Translations under genes and position numbers: made by a program
In this document: one piece after another, positions 52,859-62,169 of the stretch
Layout of the letters: each line of letters opens with the position of its first letter
How positions within the stretch are numbered: the stretch's first letter is position 1
Notes under the pieces: generated by a model
Databases searched by the model: none
The model's input: the letters and a program-made list of their open reading frames with translations, nothing else
What the model was told of the DNA's origin: nothing
Source: Balneolaceae bacterium UBA3186
Lineage (GTDB): Bacteria; Bacteroidota; Rhodothermia; Balneolales; Balneolaceae
Assembly (NCBI GenBank): GCA_002364085.1
Contig: DEXK01000013.1
Location: 186,001 to 250,000 of the forward strand
Reading direction: 5' to 3'
Length of the DNA stretch: 64,000 bases

Positions 52859-52894
52859 ATCCATCTGACGGATAACCCGTCTGATGGATTTTTA
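52859..52894 (+). terminator. Orphan terminator-like hairpin
   Basis: ATCCATCTGACGG (52859-52871) pairs with CCGTCTGATGGAT (52877-52889) with one T-T mismatch, loop ATAAC, then five T. No plus-strand gene ends nearby, so a small RNA may finish here. The rest of 52633-53040, apart from the paired repeats, shows no gene. Confidence 0.55.
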
Positions 52895-52924
52895 AGGTTT
52901 ATCTCTTATTGTATCAGCTCCAAA

Positions 52925-53012
52925 GTCATTCCTGCGAAGGCAGGAATCTGGATTGTGATCGAGGATTTAATCTTTAAATAAATCCAGATCCCGGCATTCA
53001 CCGTGAGATGAC
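52925..53012. repeat. Head-to-head GTCA-hairpin-ATCT repeat pair
   Basis: Unit 1 (52925-52949): GTC, stem ATTCCTGC, tetraloop GAAG, stem GCAGGAAT, CT. Unit 2 (52986-53012, inverted): GTC, imperfect stem ATCTCACGG/CCGGGAT, CT. The pair is extended inward by CTGGATT/AATCCAG. It lies just before the porin stop. Confidence 0.75.
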
Positions 53013-53040
53013 CATTTAATTAAACTGAAGAAATAAATTT

Positions 53041-54264
53041 CTAAAAATAAGTAGCAAAACCTATTTCAATACCGCTGGTTTTTGCAGGGGCATTTCCAAG
53101 AATATCTGTTTGCTCCTGATAGCGATAGTTTAGTCTGAATACGGTTTGATATGTAGGACGGAAGCTGATTCCAGGAACAACAGCCCAGATCTCATCTCCG
53201 ATATTTCCACCTGTTTCATTAAAAGTGCCAACATTCCAGTCAACTGATTCGAGTCTAAGAGCCACATTGAAAACGGCATCATCAAAACCAAACATGGATT
53301 TATCAATTACAGGCTGAACAATATCCAGAAAGCCACCGCTTTGTTTTTCTCCGTATTGCTGAGTGAATGTATTCGGAACATCCACGAAAACCCAAGCCCA
53401 TTCGCCAACTATGTAAGTTTCAGAAAACGGTAATTCTGTATTAAAATCTACAGCAAATACATCCAGTCTTCTCGGCTCATCAAGAATCAATCCATCATCT
53501 TCATAAGTGTTATAAATCCCGCCCATATATGACAATCCCAACTCACCGATATTTTGATTGCGTACTGCAATCTTTCCGGTAAACAAAGGTTCTCCATTAC
53601 TGGATTCTTCAAAACGCTCCTTATTATTTTTTGATGCCGGTAAAAAAGTTCTGTTTTCAGTATTAGTGGTTATAGAATTATCAAAGCCGTTGGTTAGATA
53701 GGCTTCATAACCAAAAGCCCAATCCTGTTGGTACATTTTTCCATAAAGCCCAAAACCTACGTTGCTCCATGTTGCAGGTAGCATTTGTGTCATTGCAATA
53801 GGTCGATCTACAAATTCCCATTTTGGTCCGTCATGATTTTGATTAAATGCTCCAATCGGATTCACAACAACTCCGCCTCTTAAGTTCAGCAGAGGATGAA
53901 AGTTTACATCCATGACAGCAAATTCTATAGCGATCTCTTCACCACCTTCTTCAAACTCAAACTCACTCATGAACTTGATTCTGGAACTGATTGAAGAGGT
54001 GATAAACAGCGTTACTCTGGGAATCCGGAATGTATGTCCATCTGTGAGACCGTCTTCGCCGATGTATTTGTAGTCCGCTTCCAGATAACCACCAATGGAG
54101 ACTGGAGAACTTGATGTAGCATATACACGATTACTCAAAGCATCCATATTCATTGCATTTTCCAGTGAATCTGATCGATCATCTTTCAAGAGAGACTGAT
54201 CAACTTGAGCGATTAGTTGCTGTGACAGTAGCCCAATAAATAATGTGATAATTAACTTTTTCAT
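53041..54264 (-). CDS. Outer-membrane porin-like protein
   Basis: A 407-residue protein with a signal peptide (about 1-19, ending LIAQ) and then strand-rich sequence suited to a 16-stranded barrel: IGGYLEADYKYIG, FRIPRVTLFITSSIS, IKFMSEFEFEEGGEEIAIEFAVMDVNFHPLLNLRGGVVVNP, closing GIEIGFATYF with terminal Phe. It resembles phosphate-selective-porin-like or DUF-type porins in general plan; the substrate is unknown. Last gene of the operon with the Rieske and di-heme lipoproteins (4-bp overlap). Confidence 0.82.
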   Translation of the reverse strand: MKKLIITLFIGLLSQQLIAQVDQSLLKDDRSDSLENAMNMDALSNRVYATSSSPVSIGGYLEADYKYIGEDGLTDGHTFRIPRVTLFITSSISSRIKFMSEFEFEEGGEEIAIEFAVMDVNFHPLLNLRGGVVVNPIGAFNQNHDGPKWEFVDRPIAMTQMLPATWSNVGFGLYGKMYQQDWAFGYEAYLTNGFDNSITTNTENRTFLPASKNNKERFEESSNGEPLFTGKIAVRNQNIGELGLSYMGGIYNTYEDDGLILDEPRRLDVFAVDFNTELPFSETYIVGEWAWVFVDVPNTFTQQYGEKQSGGFLDIVQPVIDKSMFGFDDAVFNVALRLESVDWNVGTFNETGGNIGDEIWAVVPGISFRPTYQTVFRLNYRYQEQTDILGNAPAKTSGIEIGFATYF

Positions 54265-54695
54265 CGTAGATCGATCTTTAAAATTTCTGATTCAATAAGG
54301 ACAGGGAAGGTTCTGAGTTCCTCATCTGCGGGACCGCTTTGAACTGAACCGTTATTTGTGAATTCACTACCGTGAGCCGGACATTCCAGGCGATCTCCAA
54401 ATACTCTGAGTTCCGTACCCTGATGAGTACATCGCATCAAAAGGGCAGTGTAGGTTTCGGAGTCATGACGGTAAACAGCAATGGGATAACTGAGTTTACT
54501 GTTTTCAACGACGAGATAGTCTCTGGATGCGGTGCCATCTTCTGTTGAGAAGGCGCTCAATGGGATTTCCATAAAATTACCATTGATATCTGCATTCAGA
54601 TATTTAGTGCCTGCACATCCCTGAAGAAACAATGAAGTTGAGATCAATCCTGCGCAGCTTAAACCGCATACTTTTATAAATTCTTCTCTGTTCAT
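54261..54695 (-). CDS. Rieske [2Fe-2S] lipoprotein
   Basis: A 144-residue protein with a lipoprotein signal (FLQGC, Cys about 27), preceded by an N-terminus like those of exported Rieske proteins. The cluster ligands are CTHQG (about 88-92) and CPAHGSEF (about 108-115), the two Cys-His boxes, with Ala in place of the usual Cys/Trp between Pro and His. It should carry one electron in the periplasm. It lies between the di-heme protein (1-bp overlap) and the porin (4-bp overlap), so these three probably share a redox function. No cytochrome b partner is present. Confidence 0.9.
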   Translation of the reverse strand: MNREEFIKVCGLSCAGLISTSLFLQGCAGTKYLNADINGNFMEIPLSAFSTEDGTASRDYLVVENSKLSYPIAVYRHDSETYTALLMRCTHQGTELRVFGDRLECPAHGSEFTNNGSVQSGPADEELRTFPVLIESEILKIDLR

Positions 54696-55897
54696 TACAG
54701 CGACCTCAGGAATTTCAGAAGTGCTTGTTTGTCAGCATCACTTAACGCAACAAACTCATCTCTGCTTTGCTGCGCCTCACCGCCGTGTAGTTCAATAGCT
54801 TCCTGAATACTTTTAGCTCGTCCATCGTGCATCAGAAAGAATTCTCCACCTTGTGATTCCGGCGCTAAACCTAATCCCCAAAGTGGTGGAGTTCTCCATT
54901 CAAAAGTTTCTGCTGAACCTTCAGTAGCACCATCATCCAGTCCGGGACCCATATCATGAAGTAAGAGATCTGAGTATGGAAAAATGTTTTTATTGGAAAG
55001 AGCTTCAATATCAGATTGCGGTGTTGTGAATGAAGGAGTATGACATGAAGAACAGCTAATTGACATAAAAACTTCTTTACCACGTATTACTTCCGGATTG
55101 TTTTGGTCTCTCTGGATGGGAGCTTTTAATGTCCTCAAATAGAATACTACATCGCGGATGGTTTGATCACTAACTTCAGGGTCCGTTGATAATCCTGTAT
55201 GAGGATCAATGGGGTTGAAAGTAGAAGTTACTCCCATGTCCTGATTATATGCACCTACTGTTTGATGAAGCAGATCAATAGCGGCTGCTTTTTTACCAAA
55301 ACGACCAATGTATTGTCCTCCAACGGGTTGATGAAATGGTTTTGGAATAAAATAGGAAGGAGGATTGATATAATTTGGTACTCCGGAAATTCCATCTCCG
55401 TCTGAATCATTAGGATCGGCATTATCTAGAATTTGCTGATCGGTTAATGCTTCAAGAAAACCTAATCCGGTTACAGCCGGTGGTGTAAAATCCATAGAAG
55501 GAACACCGCTTGGAAGTGTTTCTGGCTTAAACCCGGGAATTGCTCTGTTCTGGAGTTGAGGCCCTCCGATACTGACATCAGGAGCGGTGTTTGGTTGTGT
55601 TTGCCCAAACCGAGTTAATGTGGTGAAGGGATGTCCTTTACCGTCTCCGGCATGACAGCTTCCACAAGAATTGGCTACAAAAACAGGACCAAGACCTGAT
55701 TCGGGTGTAAAAACTTCGTCATTAAAAGCGATATCGCCCTTAAGAAATCTGGATTGTTCGGAGGTGGAAAGCCCTTCGGTTGGGCCATCAAGTAAGTCGC
55801 TTTCGGCAGGCGCTTCAGGAATCAAACTATCGCAAGAGTAGATAGCTGCAACCAAAAGTAACACTGCGCAAGCGGATTGTATTTTTCGGGTAGTCAT
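54695..55897 (-). CDS. Di-heme oxidoreductase (DUF1111) lipoprotein
   Basis: A 400-residue periplasmic lipoprotein (lipobox IYSC, Cys about 22). Two c-type heme sites are visible: CGSCH (about 78-82) with GDGKGHPFTTLTRFGQ, and CSSCH (about 282-286) after GKEVFMSI. The middle has the family sequence PAVTGLGFLEALTDQQILDNADPNDSDGDGISGVPNY. DUF1111 proteins are related to MauG/bacterial di-heme peroxidases; the electron donor may be the Rieske protein encoded next (inference). Head of a three-gene operon with a palindrome upstream. Confidence 0.92.
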   Translation of the reverse strand: MTTRKIQSACAVLLLVAAIYSCDSLIPEAPAESDLLDGPTEGLSTSEQSRFLKGDIAFNDEVFTPESGLGPVFVANSCGSCHAGDGKGHPFTTLTRFGQTQPNTAPDVSIGGPQLQNRAIPGFKPETLPSGVPSMDFTPPAVTGLGFLEALTDQQILDNADPNDSDGDGISGVPNYINPPSYFIPKPFHQPVGGQYIGRFGKKAAAIDLLHQTVGAYNQDMGVTSTFNPIDPHTGLSTDPEVSDQTIRDVVFYLRTLKAPIQRDQNNPEVIRGKEVFMSISCSSCHTPSFTTPQSDIEALSNKNIFPYSDLLLHDMGPGLDDGATEGSAETFEWRTPPLWGLGLAPESQGGEFFLMHDGRAKSIQEAIELHGGEAQQSRDEFVALSDADKQALLKFLRSL

Positions 55898-55931
55898 GAT
55901 GTTGGATTATTTTTATGTGAATATAAAAATA

Positions 55932-55947
55932 TTTAGTCATGACTAAA
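55932..55947. promoter_or_regulatory. Palindromic operator candidate upstream of the redox operon
   Basis: TTTAGTCATGACTAAA is a perfect 16-bp palindrome centred 42 bp upstream of the di-heme protein's start, in the 210-bp divergent gap with the hybrid two-component gene. Its position suits control of the redox operon promoter. The binding regulator is not identifiable. Confidence 0.55.
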
Positions 55948-56107
55948 AATTAAATAAACTCAGTATAAATTTATAATATTATGGTATAAGAAATTCTTGA
56001 TTTTTGGCATTTGATATAGCCAATTGGTTTATTGTACGTATTCAGAGTGTATTCTTTTTTCTTAAGATTTATTACACTGAAAAGATGTTCATAAAAATAG
56101 TAGAACA

Positions 56108-59100
56108 GTGACAACAATATTCGGGGTTATACTTCTATTTCAATCAGTTTTTCAGCTATCCCAGCCAGAAATAGTACGATCTAATGGATTGAATTTTGAA
56201 AAGATCGCAACTGAAGAATATGCAGTAAGTTTATTTCAGGATTCCAGAAAACTTTTATGGATTGGCACTGTTTACGGAGTGAATGTATATGATGGATATT
56301 CACTTGAGTCGTTTACTTATAATTTAGCAGATAGTCTGGGCTTCAAAGGTACTTTTGTATCCGCTATAGCTGAGGATAAATTTGGCAGAATTTGGGTTAC
56401 AGCTGATAAGGGTGGAATAAACATAATTGAGAATGGAGCGTCTTATTTATTAGATCCAAACAATTCGAATTGGGATTCAAGGGCAGAAAGAACTTTTTGG
56501 GTTGGCTCTGATGATGATTTTATGTGGGTGATATCAGAAAGTAAAATATCCCGAATTAAGGTTTCCAATAATCTATATGATCTGGAAGTAATTGAGATAG
56601 ATAATACCTACACGAATCCTGAAAGACCTATTCATGCTGAAATTAACAATAAAGGTGAAATATATTTTTTAAGTGGTTCTTTGTACAAAATGTGGTATTC
56701 CAAAGAAGAAGGGATCAAAGTTCAAAATGTCTCTGATATAACAGATCAAAATGACATTCATATTACTGATACAAATGAAGTACTAATACCATCTAAAGAT
56801 AAAATAATCATAGTTAAAGAAGATCAAGTAGTTTCACAGATTGTACCATTACTTAATGAAAATCAGCAGATCAGGCGAGTATACAAGGACTCAAAAGGGA
56901 TCTATTGGTTGGGGTTAAATGATGGAATTTTAGAACTCGAGCTGAATAAAGAGTTTCAAATTCTTTCTCGGAAATTTTATGAAGCGTCAAATTCTGAAGC
57001 AATATTGGAAGACTCGTTTGGTAATATCTTTTTTGCTTCTGATCCCGGATCAATCCTTAAACTTAATTCAGGTTATGATCAATTCGAATATATTCAGTTA
57101 CCGGATGGTGAGACTAAAAACTATGTGCATAAATTTATAGAAGATGATGACGGAAATTATTGGATAGCAGGGTCCGGATTACTGCTTAAATATGATACGG
57201 AGACCGGGAAGTTCTACCAAAATCAGCAAGGGTATAAAATTTTAAACACGTCAATATTCAACCTAATCAAAGATGATAAAGGATTTATTTGGGTAGGCAG
57301 TATAAATGGGCTGACAAGAATTGATCCTGCATCCATGGAGAAGATGCATTGGGATACACAAAATATATATGAATACGAAGAGCTTATTTCATTTAAGGGT
57401 GTTTATCAATTTAAAAAAGATAAGAATGGAGATATTTGGTTTATAGTAGGTTCACGGCTAGGTAAAATAGATACCGAAACGTTAGAACTTAGGCTTTTTG
57501 AAGAAATTGGCGGTGAAGTAAAGGACATCGATAAGTTTCTTATTGATGATAGTGGAGATAAAATATGGGTGTGGAAAAAAGAGCATCGGCTTGAATACTA
57601 TGAAATAGAGGGTGAAGAACTGGGATGGAATAAAGAAGCCTATCTGGATCTCGATTTCAGAAGGGGGATCGGAAATATTATTGAGCTTGAAAATGGACAA
57701 TTATGGATAGGGTATGAACAAGGTATTCTCGTATTTGATAAAGAAACTAAAATACTGACAGCTCATTTAGATGATCCTGAATTTGCACCAAAAATTCGCA
57801 TTAATGAATTGGTAAAGGACAAGAATGGCTACGTTTGGATTGATAAAGGAGCACGGGGTTCGATTGCTATAGATCCGGACAACATGACTACCGTTTTTGA
57901 GCTTCCAAATTGGCTTTATAATCCAATGAATTCAGAATATGCCTCAGTTAAAACAATAAGTGAATCAGGCAGGGTTTTTACTGATGGTCATGGTGGTTTC
58001 TTTACTTTTTTCTCCGATCAATTAATGAATAACAGGTTTACACCATCGATTGTACTTAAGGAAGCTCGAGTAAATCAAAACCGAATAGATTCTATTTGGA
58101 ATAGAAATATGGTTAACGGAATAACCATGAATTATAATGAAAATGATATTGAGTTTGATGTAACTGCAATACACTTTAATGATCCTTCAAGAAATGAATA
58201 CTCTTATTATATGGAAGGTATTGATAATGATTGGTCAGAGAACACATTGCAACGATCGGTTATTTATTTAAGCCTTCCTCCGGGTGAGTATTCTTTCTTT
58301 GTTAAAGCATCAAATAATGATGGAGTTTGGTCGCAACCGGTTGAATTGGCTTCTTTTCGAATTTTAGCACCTTGGTGGGCAAATCCAATTGCGTATTTTA
58401 TGTATATATGCGTTTTAGGTTTTATCGGATTCCGCTTTTATAAAAGTAAGTTAGTCAGAGATATGGCTGAATCAGAAGCTAAAAGATTGAAAGAGGTAGA
58501 TGAATTTAAAACCAGGTTTTTTACGAATATTTCTCACGAATTTAGAACGCCTCTTACTGTAATAAATGGTTTGGCAGGAAGGCTGCCGGAAGCAAAAGGC
58601 ATTGTAATAAAAAGAAATTCCCAAAAACTACTCGGTTTAATTAATCAAATTCTGGAGTTATCAAAACTTGAAAGCAGCAATGCAAAGTTAAAGCTGGTGC
58701 AATCAGACATTCTTAAATACTTGAGTTACTTGCTCCAATCTTATTATTCCTATGCCAAAGAGAATCATATTAGTATATATTTTGAATCTGATTACGATGA
58801 AATTATCATGGATTATGATCGGGATAAGCTTGATTTGATTTTCCAGAATTTGATATCTAATGCCATTAAATTTACTCCAAAGGGTGGGACTATAAATGTA
58901 TTTGTAACCAGAGAATCAGGAAAGCTTAACATCAAATTAAGTGACACCGGCAGGGGAATAGAAGAGAAAGCCATATCTAAAATATTTGATCGTTTTTATC
59001 AAGCTGAAACAACGCATTCTAATCACCAAGGTTCAGGAATAGGGCTTTCGTTAACAAAAGAAATAGTGCATTTAATGGATGGCGAGATCAGCGTTGAAAG

Positions 59101-59986
59101 TATCTTGGATGTAGGAACCACATTTACAATCAATATCCCCATTACCAATAATGAAGAAAGAATTGTAATAAATGAAGAAGTAACAGATCAAAAGCTAAAG
59201 AATATCTCTTCAAATAGTGGAATAGAAAGCCGGGAAATAGCAAATACGGATAAAAATGTTGTTTTGTTGGTAGAAGACAACACCGATGTACGGGATTTTG
59301 TGTATTCGATCATCTCGGAGGAATTTGAAGTTATAACTGCTATTGATGGAAATGATGGACTTGAAAAAGCAAGAAAGTTCATTCCTGATATCATAGTTAG
59401 CGACGTAATGATGCCCGAAAAAGATGGTATCGAGTTAACCGATGAGCTTAAAAATGACAAAGCAACCAGCCATATTCCCATTATTCTGTTAACGGCAAAA
59501 GCTGATGTAGAATCCAGATTATTCGGTTTAAAATCCGGTGCTGATATTTACCTTTCAAAACCGTTTAATGAGTCGGAGCTGATGATTCATTTGCAAAATC
59601 TTCTTGCACAACGAGAACGCATTCGGGCTAGATACAATGAAGGTTTTGAGGTGGAAAAAATGGAAGATGAGTTCATTATAAAACTTCGGGCTTTGTTGCT
59701 GGATCATTTAAGTGATGAGCTGTTTGGTATAGAACACATCTGCAAAGAAATGGGAGTTAGTCGCACTCAGCTCCATAGAAAACTGAAGGCTTTAACTAAT
59801 AAATCCACGTCCATTTTTATTCGTGATATTCGCTTAATTGAAGCTCAAAAATTGATCAAAAAAACCAATTACTCGATTTCTGAAATAGCATACAAAGTGG
59901 GTTTTGGTGATCCTAATTATTTTTCAAAACTCTATTCCGAAAAATTTAATTACAGCCCCTCTAAGGAAAGAGAAACAAGCTCATAG
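56108..59986 (+). CDS. Hybrid two-component system sensor/regulator (HTCS)
   Basis: A 1292-residue one-protein signalling system. From a GTG start: signal sequence (about 1-17), a long propeller (about 25-645, blades such as GFIWVGSINGLTRID and DIWFIVGSRLGKID), Y_Y_Y domain (about 690-750), membrane helix (about 757-775). The kinase core has His810 in NISHEFRTPLTVI, NLISNAIKFTPKGG and DTGRGI/GSGIGLSL, followed by a receiver with Asp1099 (VSDVMMPEKDG, Lys in LSKPF) and an AraC-type HTH (about 1190-1290, ISEIAYKVGFGDPNYFSKLYSEKFNYSPS). In Bacteroidota these read extracellular glycans and control neighbouring loci; here only a hydrolase follows. Confidence 0.95.
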   Translation: MTTIFGVILLFQSVFQLSQPEIVRSNGLNFEKIATEEYAVSLFQDSRKLLWIGTVYGVNVYDGYSLESFTYNLADSLGFKGTFVSAIAEDKFGRIWVTADKGGINIIENGASYLLDPNNSNWDSRAERTFWVGSDDDFMWVISESKISRIKVSNNLYDLEVIEIDNTYTNPERPIHAEINNKGEIYFLSGSLYKMWYSKEEGIKVQNVSDITDQNDIHITDTNEVLIPSKDKIIIVKEDQVVSQIVPLLNENQQIRRVYKDSKGIYWLGLNDGILELELNKEFQILSRKFYEASNSEAILEDSFGNIFFASDPGSILKLNSGYDQFEYIQLPDGETKNYVHKFIEDDDGNYWIAGSGLLLKYDTETGKFYQNQQGYKILNTSIFNLIKDDKGFIWVGSINGLTRIDPASMEKMHWDTQNIYEYEELISFKGVYQFKKDKNGDIWFIVGSRLGKIDTETLELRLFEEIGGEVKDIDKFLIDDSGDKIWVWKKEHRLEYYEIEGEELGWNKEAYLDLDFRRGIGNIIELENGQLWIGYEQGILVFDKETKILTAHLDDPEFAPKIRINELVKDKNGYVWIDKGARGSIAIDPDNMTTVFELPNWLYNPMNSEYASVKTISESGRVFTDGHGGFFTFFSDQLMNNRFTPSIVLKEARVNQNRIDSIWNRNMVNGITMNYNENDIEFDVTAIHFNDPSRNEYSYYMEGIDNDWSENTLQRSVIYLSLPPGEYSFFVKASNNDGVWSQPVELASFRILAPWWANPIAYFMYICVLGFIGFRFYKSKLVRDMAESEAKRLKEVDEFKTRFFTNISHEFRTPLTVINGLAGRLPEAKGIVIKRNSQKLLGLINQILELSKLESSNAKLKLVQSDILKYLSYLLQSYYSYAKENHISIYFESDYDEIIMDYDRDKLDLIFQNLISNAIKFTPKGGTINVFVTRESGKLNIKLSDTGRGIEEKAISKIFDRFYQAETTHSNHQGSGIGLSLTKEIVHLMDGEISVESILDVGTTFTINIPITNNEERIVINEEVTDQKLKNISSNSGIESREIANTDKNVVLLVEDNTDVRDFVYSIISEEFEVITAIDGNDGLEKARKFIPDIIVSDVMMPEKDGIELTDELKNDKATSHIPIILLTAKADVESRLFGLKSGADIYLSKPFNESELMIHLQNLLAQRERIRARYNEGFEVEKMEDEFIIKLRALLLDHLSDELFGIEHICKEMGVSRTQLHRKLKALTNKSTSIFIRDIRLIEAQKLIKKTNYSISEIAYKVGFGDPNYFSKLYSEKFNYSPSKERETSS

Positions 59987-60086
59987 CTCAATTTGGAACA
60001 ATATTCCTTGAGATTGAAACAATAGTAAAGGGAGATATACTCCGGAATTTTGATTTTGGTGATAACCCAAATCAAATATATCTGTC

Positions 60087-61526
60087 ATGAAAACCTTTAT
60101 CAGTTTATTATTCATTCTTACAATCACTTTTAATACCGCCAGTGCTCAAATCTATGATGCAGTAATAGATAACATTCAAGGAATATTGGATTCAAAGCTT
60201 AACCCTTATGGAATTGAAGGAGCAGGACTTACCGTAATTTTTCCGAGCGACACGGTGGTAACATTAACAAGTGGATATGCAAATGGAGTCAACGATGCTA
60301 TCAGCACGAATAAAAATTGGCATTGGGCAAGCGGTACTAAGCCACTTACGGGTTTTGTGATTTTGCAAATGATAGAAGAGGGATTGATTAATATCGATGA
60401 CTCGATAGGTGATTATTTAAATACACAAGAGATTCCAAACGTAGATAGCACCATTACCATAAAGCAGCTTTTACAGCATACCAGCGGACTCAAAGAAGTG
60501 TGGACGCCAAATGAAGGTGTATTGTGGAACGCAGTTTGGTCAGATCGTTCCAAAGTTTGGGATCCCAAAGATATTCTTAGTTATATGCCGGAACCATACC
60601 AGAGTAAGGGATTTCATAATTATTCGAGCAGCAATAGTTATATACTGAGTTTTATTATTGAAGAAGTTTCAGGTAAGAGCCTGGAAACAGTTTTTGAAGA
60701 ACGCATATTTACACCATTAGAGATGGAAAGTTCATATCTGAGTTCAGGAAAGAATATTGATATGACTTCATTGAACGGAGTATGGTCAGGAAGTGAAAAC
60801 AGAAGCACTTGGCCGCATACTTCTTATTTGAGTTCTCGTTCCGGAAATAGTGCTCATATTTCAACATCTGCAGATGCCGCTATATTCTACAGGAATTATT
60901 ATACAGACAGCTTACTTACAAAAGAGACAATGGATGCACTCAAAGTACCGGCTAACGGCTCCTCAGAAGTGATTGCTCAGAATGTGGCATGTTTTTCTAA
61001 GATAACACAAACGCATGGCTACGAAACTACAATGTTTACTTTAATTACTACAAATGGTGAAACGGCAAGTTTATTTGGACATGGCGGAAATGGAGTTCAC
61101 AATTCTTTTTCTTTTCACTGGGCTGAGAAAAATATCACCCTGGTATTGGCGATCAATGATTTTTCAGCAATAAATACATTTGGGGCTTTGGTATTTGATG
61201 TGTTATGCGGACTAGACGCCGTAGTTGAAGTTTCTAATGAAACAGAATCGCTTGAAATTGCAGACAAGTTTAAGTTGGATCAAAACTATCCAAACCCCTT
61301 TAACCCAAGCACCAATATTTCGTTTGTGCTTCCATCAGCTTCTGTTGTTCAATTAAATGTATACAATTTATTAGGACAGGAAGTAGCAAGTTTGGTTGAT
61401 GGAAGACTGAATTCCGGGAATCACAGTGTGAATTTCGATGCCAGCAAATTATCAAGTGGAGTCTATATTTATCGATTAAGCTCGGGAGGAATCTCTTACA
61501 GTAGAAAAATGATTCTGGTCAAATAA
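60087..61526 (+). CDS. Secreted serine hydrolase (beta-lactamase/DD-peptidase fold) with sorting tail
   Basis: A 479-residue exported hydrolase. A signal peptide ending ASAQ is followed by a class C beta-lactamase/D-aminopeptidase-type domain (about 30-375). Nucleophile Ser is in WASGTKPLTGF (SxxK), then HNYSSSNSYILSFIIEEVSG (YxS/N) and LFGHGGNGVHNSF (HxG). The C-terminal 80 residues (LDQNYPNPFNPST ... GLASLVDG-like LGQEVASLVDG ... GVYIYRL) are a type A sorting domain for the type IX secretion system. It is therefore probably released or anchored at the surface. It is 100 bp after the HTCS gene, perhaps its target. Confidence 0.9.
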   Translation: MKTFISLLFILTITFNTASAQIYDAVIDNIQGILDSKLNPYGIEGAGLTVIFPSDTVVTLTSGYANGVNDAISTNKNWHWASGTKPLTGFVILQMIEEGLINIDDSIGDYLNTQEIPNVDSTITIKQLLQHTSGLKEVWTPNEGVLWNAVWSDRSKVWDPKDILSYMPEPYQSKGFHNYSSSNSYILSFIIEEVSGKSLETVFEERIFTPLEMESSYLSSGKNIDMTSLNGVWSGSENRSTWPHTSYLSSRSGNSAHISTSADAAIFYRNYYTDSLLTKETMDALKVPANGSSEVIAQNVACFSKITQTHGYETTMFTLITTNGETASLFGHGGNGVHNSFSFHWAEKNITLVLAINDFSAINTFGALVFDVLCGLDAVVEVSNETESLEIADKFKLDQNYPNPFNPSTNISFVLPSASVVQLNVYNLLGQEVASLVDGRLNSGNHSVNFDASKLSSGVYIYRLSSGGISYSRKMILVK

Positions 61527-61582
61527 AGACACGTTCTGGAAGAGTGAGAATTAGGAATAATTGAATTAGAAATAGAACCTCG

Positions 61583-61600
61583 TTTCATATTCCTAATTAT
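61583..61600 (+). repeat. Dispersed word TTTCATATTCCTAATT, copy 1
   Basis: TTTCATATTCCTAATTAT, also found with small changes at 62230-62248 (TTTCATATTCCCAATTCAC) and 62620-62637 (TTTCATATTCCTAATTAC), all on the plus strand beside the two small minus-strand genes. A partial inverted copy (GAATTAGGAAT) lies at about 61550. Confidence 0.55.
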
Positions 61601-61638
61601 CACTTATTGGCTCACAATACATTCTCATTCTCTTTTCC

Positions 61639-62169
61639 TCAATCCATTTTTGATCCTACGAATCTAAAAACGAACCTTGGAATTCTGTAGAGCAGAAAAA
61701 GAATAGAAATAAGCACTATGCCGCCAATGATCGGGATATTTGCGCCAAACATAAACATGGTTCCAATGGTGAAACCAAGAAGATACTCGCCGAAATAAAG
61801 AGGAATAAAAAGAGATAAAGCGAATAGGCTCAGCATCAAATAATCAAGACCGGTCGACTCAATCGAAAACAGATATGACACTACAATTCCAAATATTATT
61901 GCGCTTACTAAGCGATATAAAACATTCTTGTTGCGTTCCTTTTGTGAAGCATTATTTCTTTTTTCAATTCTAAGCAGAACAACCCAGGTAGCCAAAGGAA
62001 AAGTAAGTAGACCCCACCAGTTTGAGATTCCGGGCAGGCTGTCATCTTGCAATATAAAATGAGTAACGATCCCTCCGTGGAAATGTTCAAATAACAAATG
62101 AACAAATACCAATAATGCAGAGAATAGTGTAATGAATACTTTGTTTTTTTTGATGAGTTCTAATTCCAC
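61639..62169 (-). CDS. Small polytopic membrane protein, unknown
   Basis: A 176-residue hydrophobic protein with about five helices (about 12-30, 48-66, 85-102, 107-125, 130-160) and a His/Glu-containing first segment (HLLFEHFHGGIVTHFIL) that could bind a metal. A basic loop (RIEKRNNASQKERNKN) suits the cytoplasmic side. No family is recognised; it lies in a repeat-rich stretch without operon partners. Confidence 0.75.
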   Translation of the reverse strand: MELELIKKNKVFITLFSALLVFVHLLFEHFHGGIVTHFILQDDSLPGISNWWGLLTFPLATWVVLLRIEKRNNASQKERNKNVLYRLVSAIIFGIVVSYLFSIESTGLDYLMLSLFALSLFIPLYFGEYLLGFTIGTMFMFGANIPIIGGIVLISILFLLYRIPRFVFRFVGSKMD

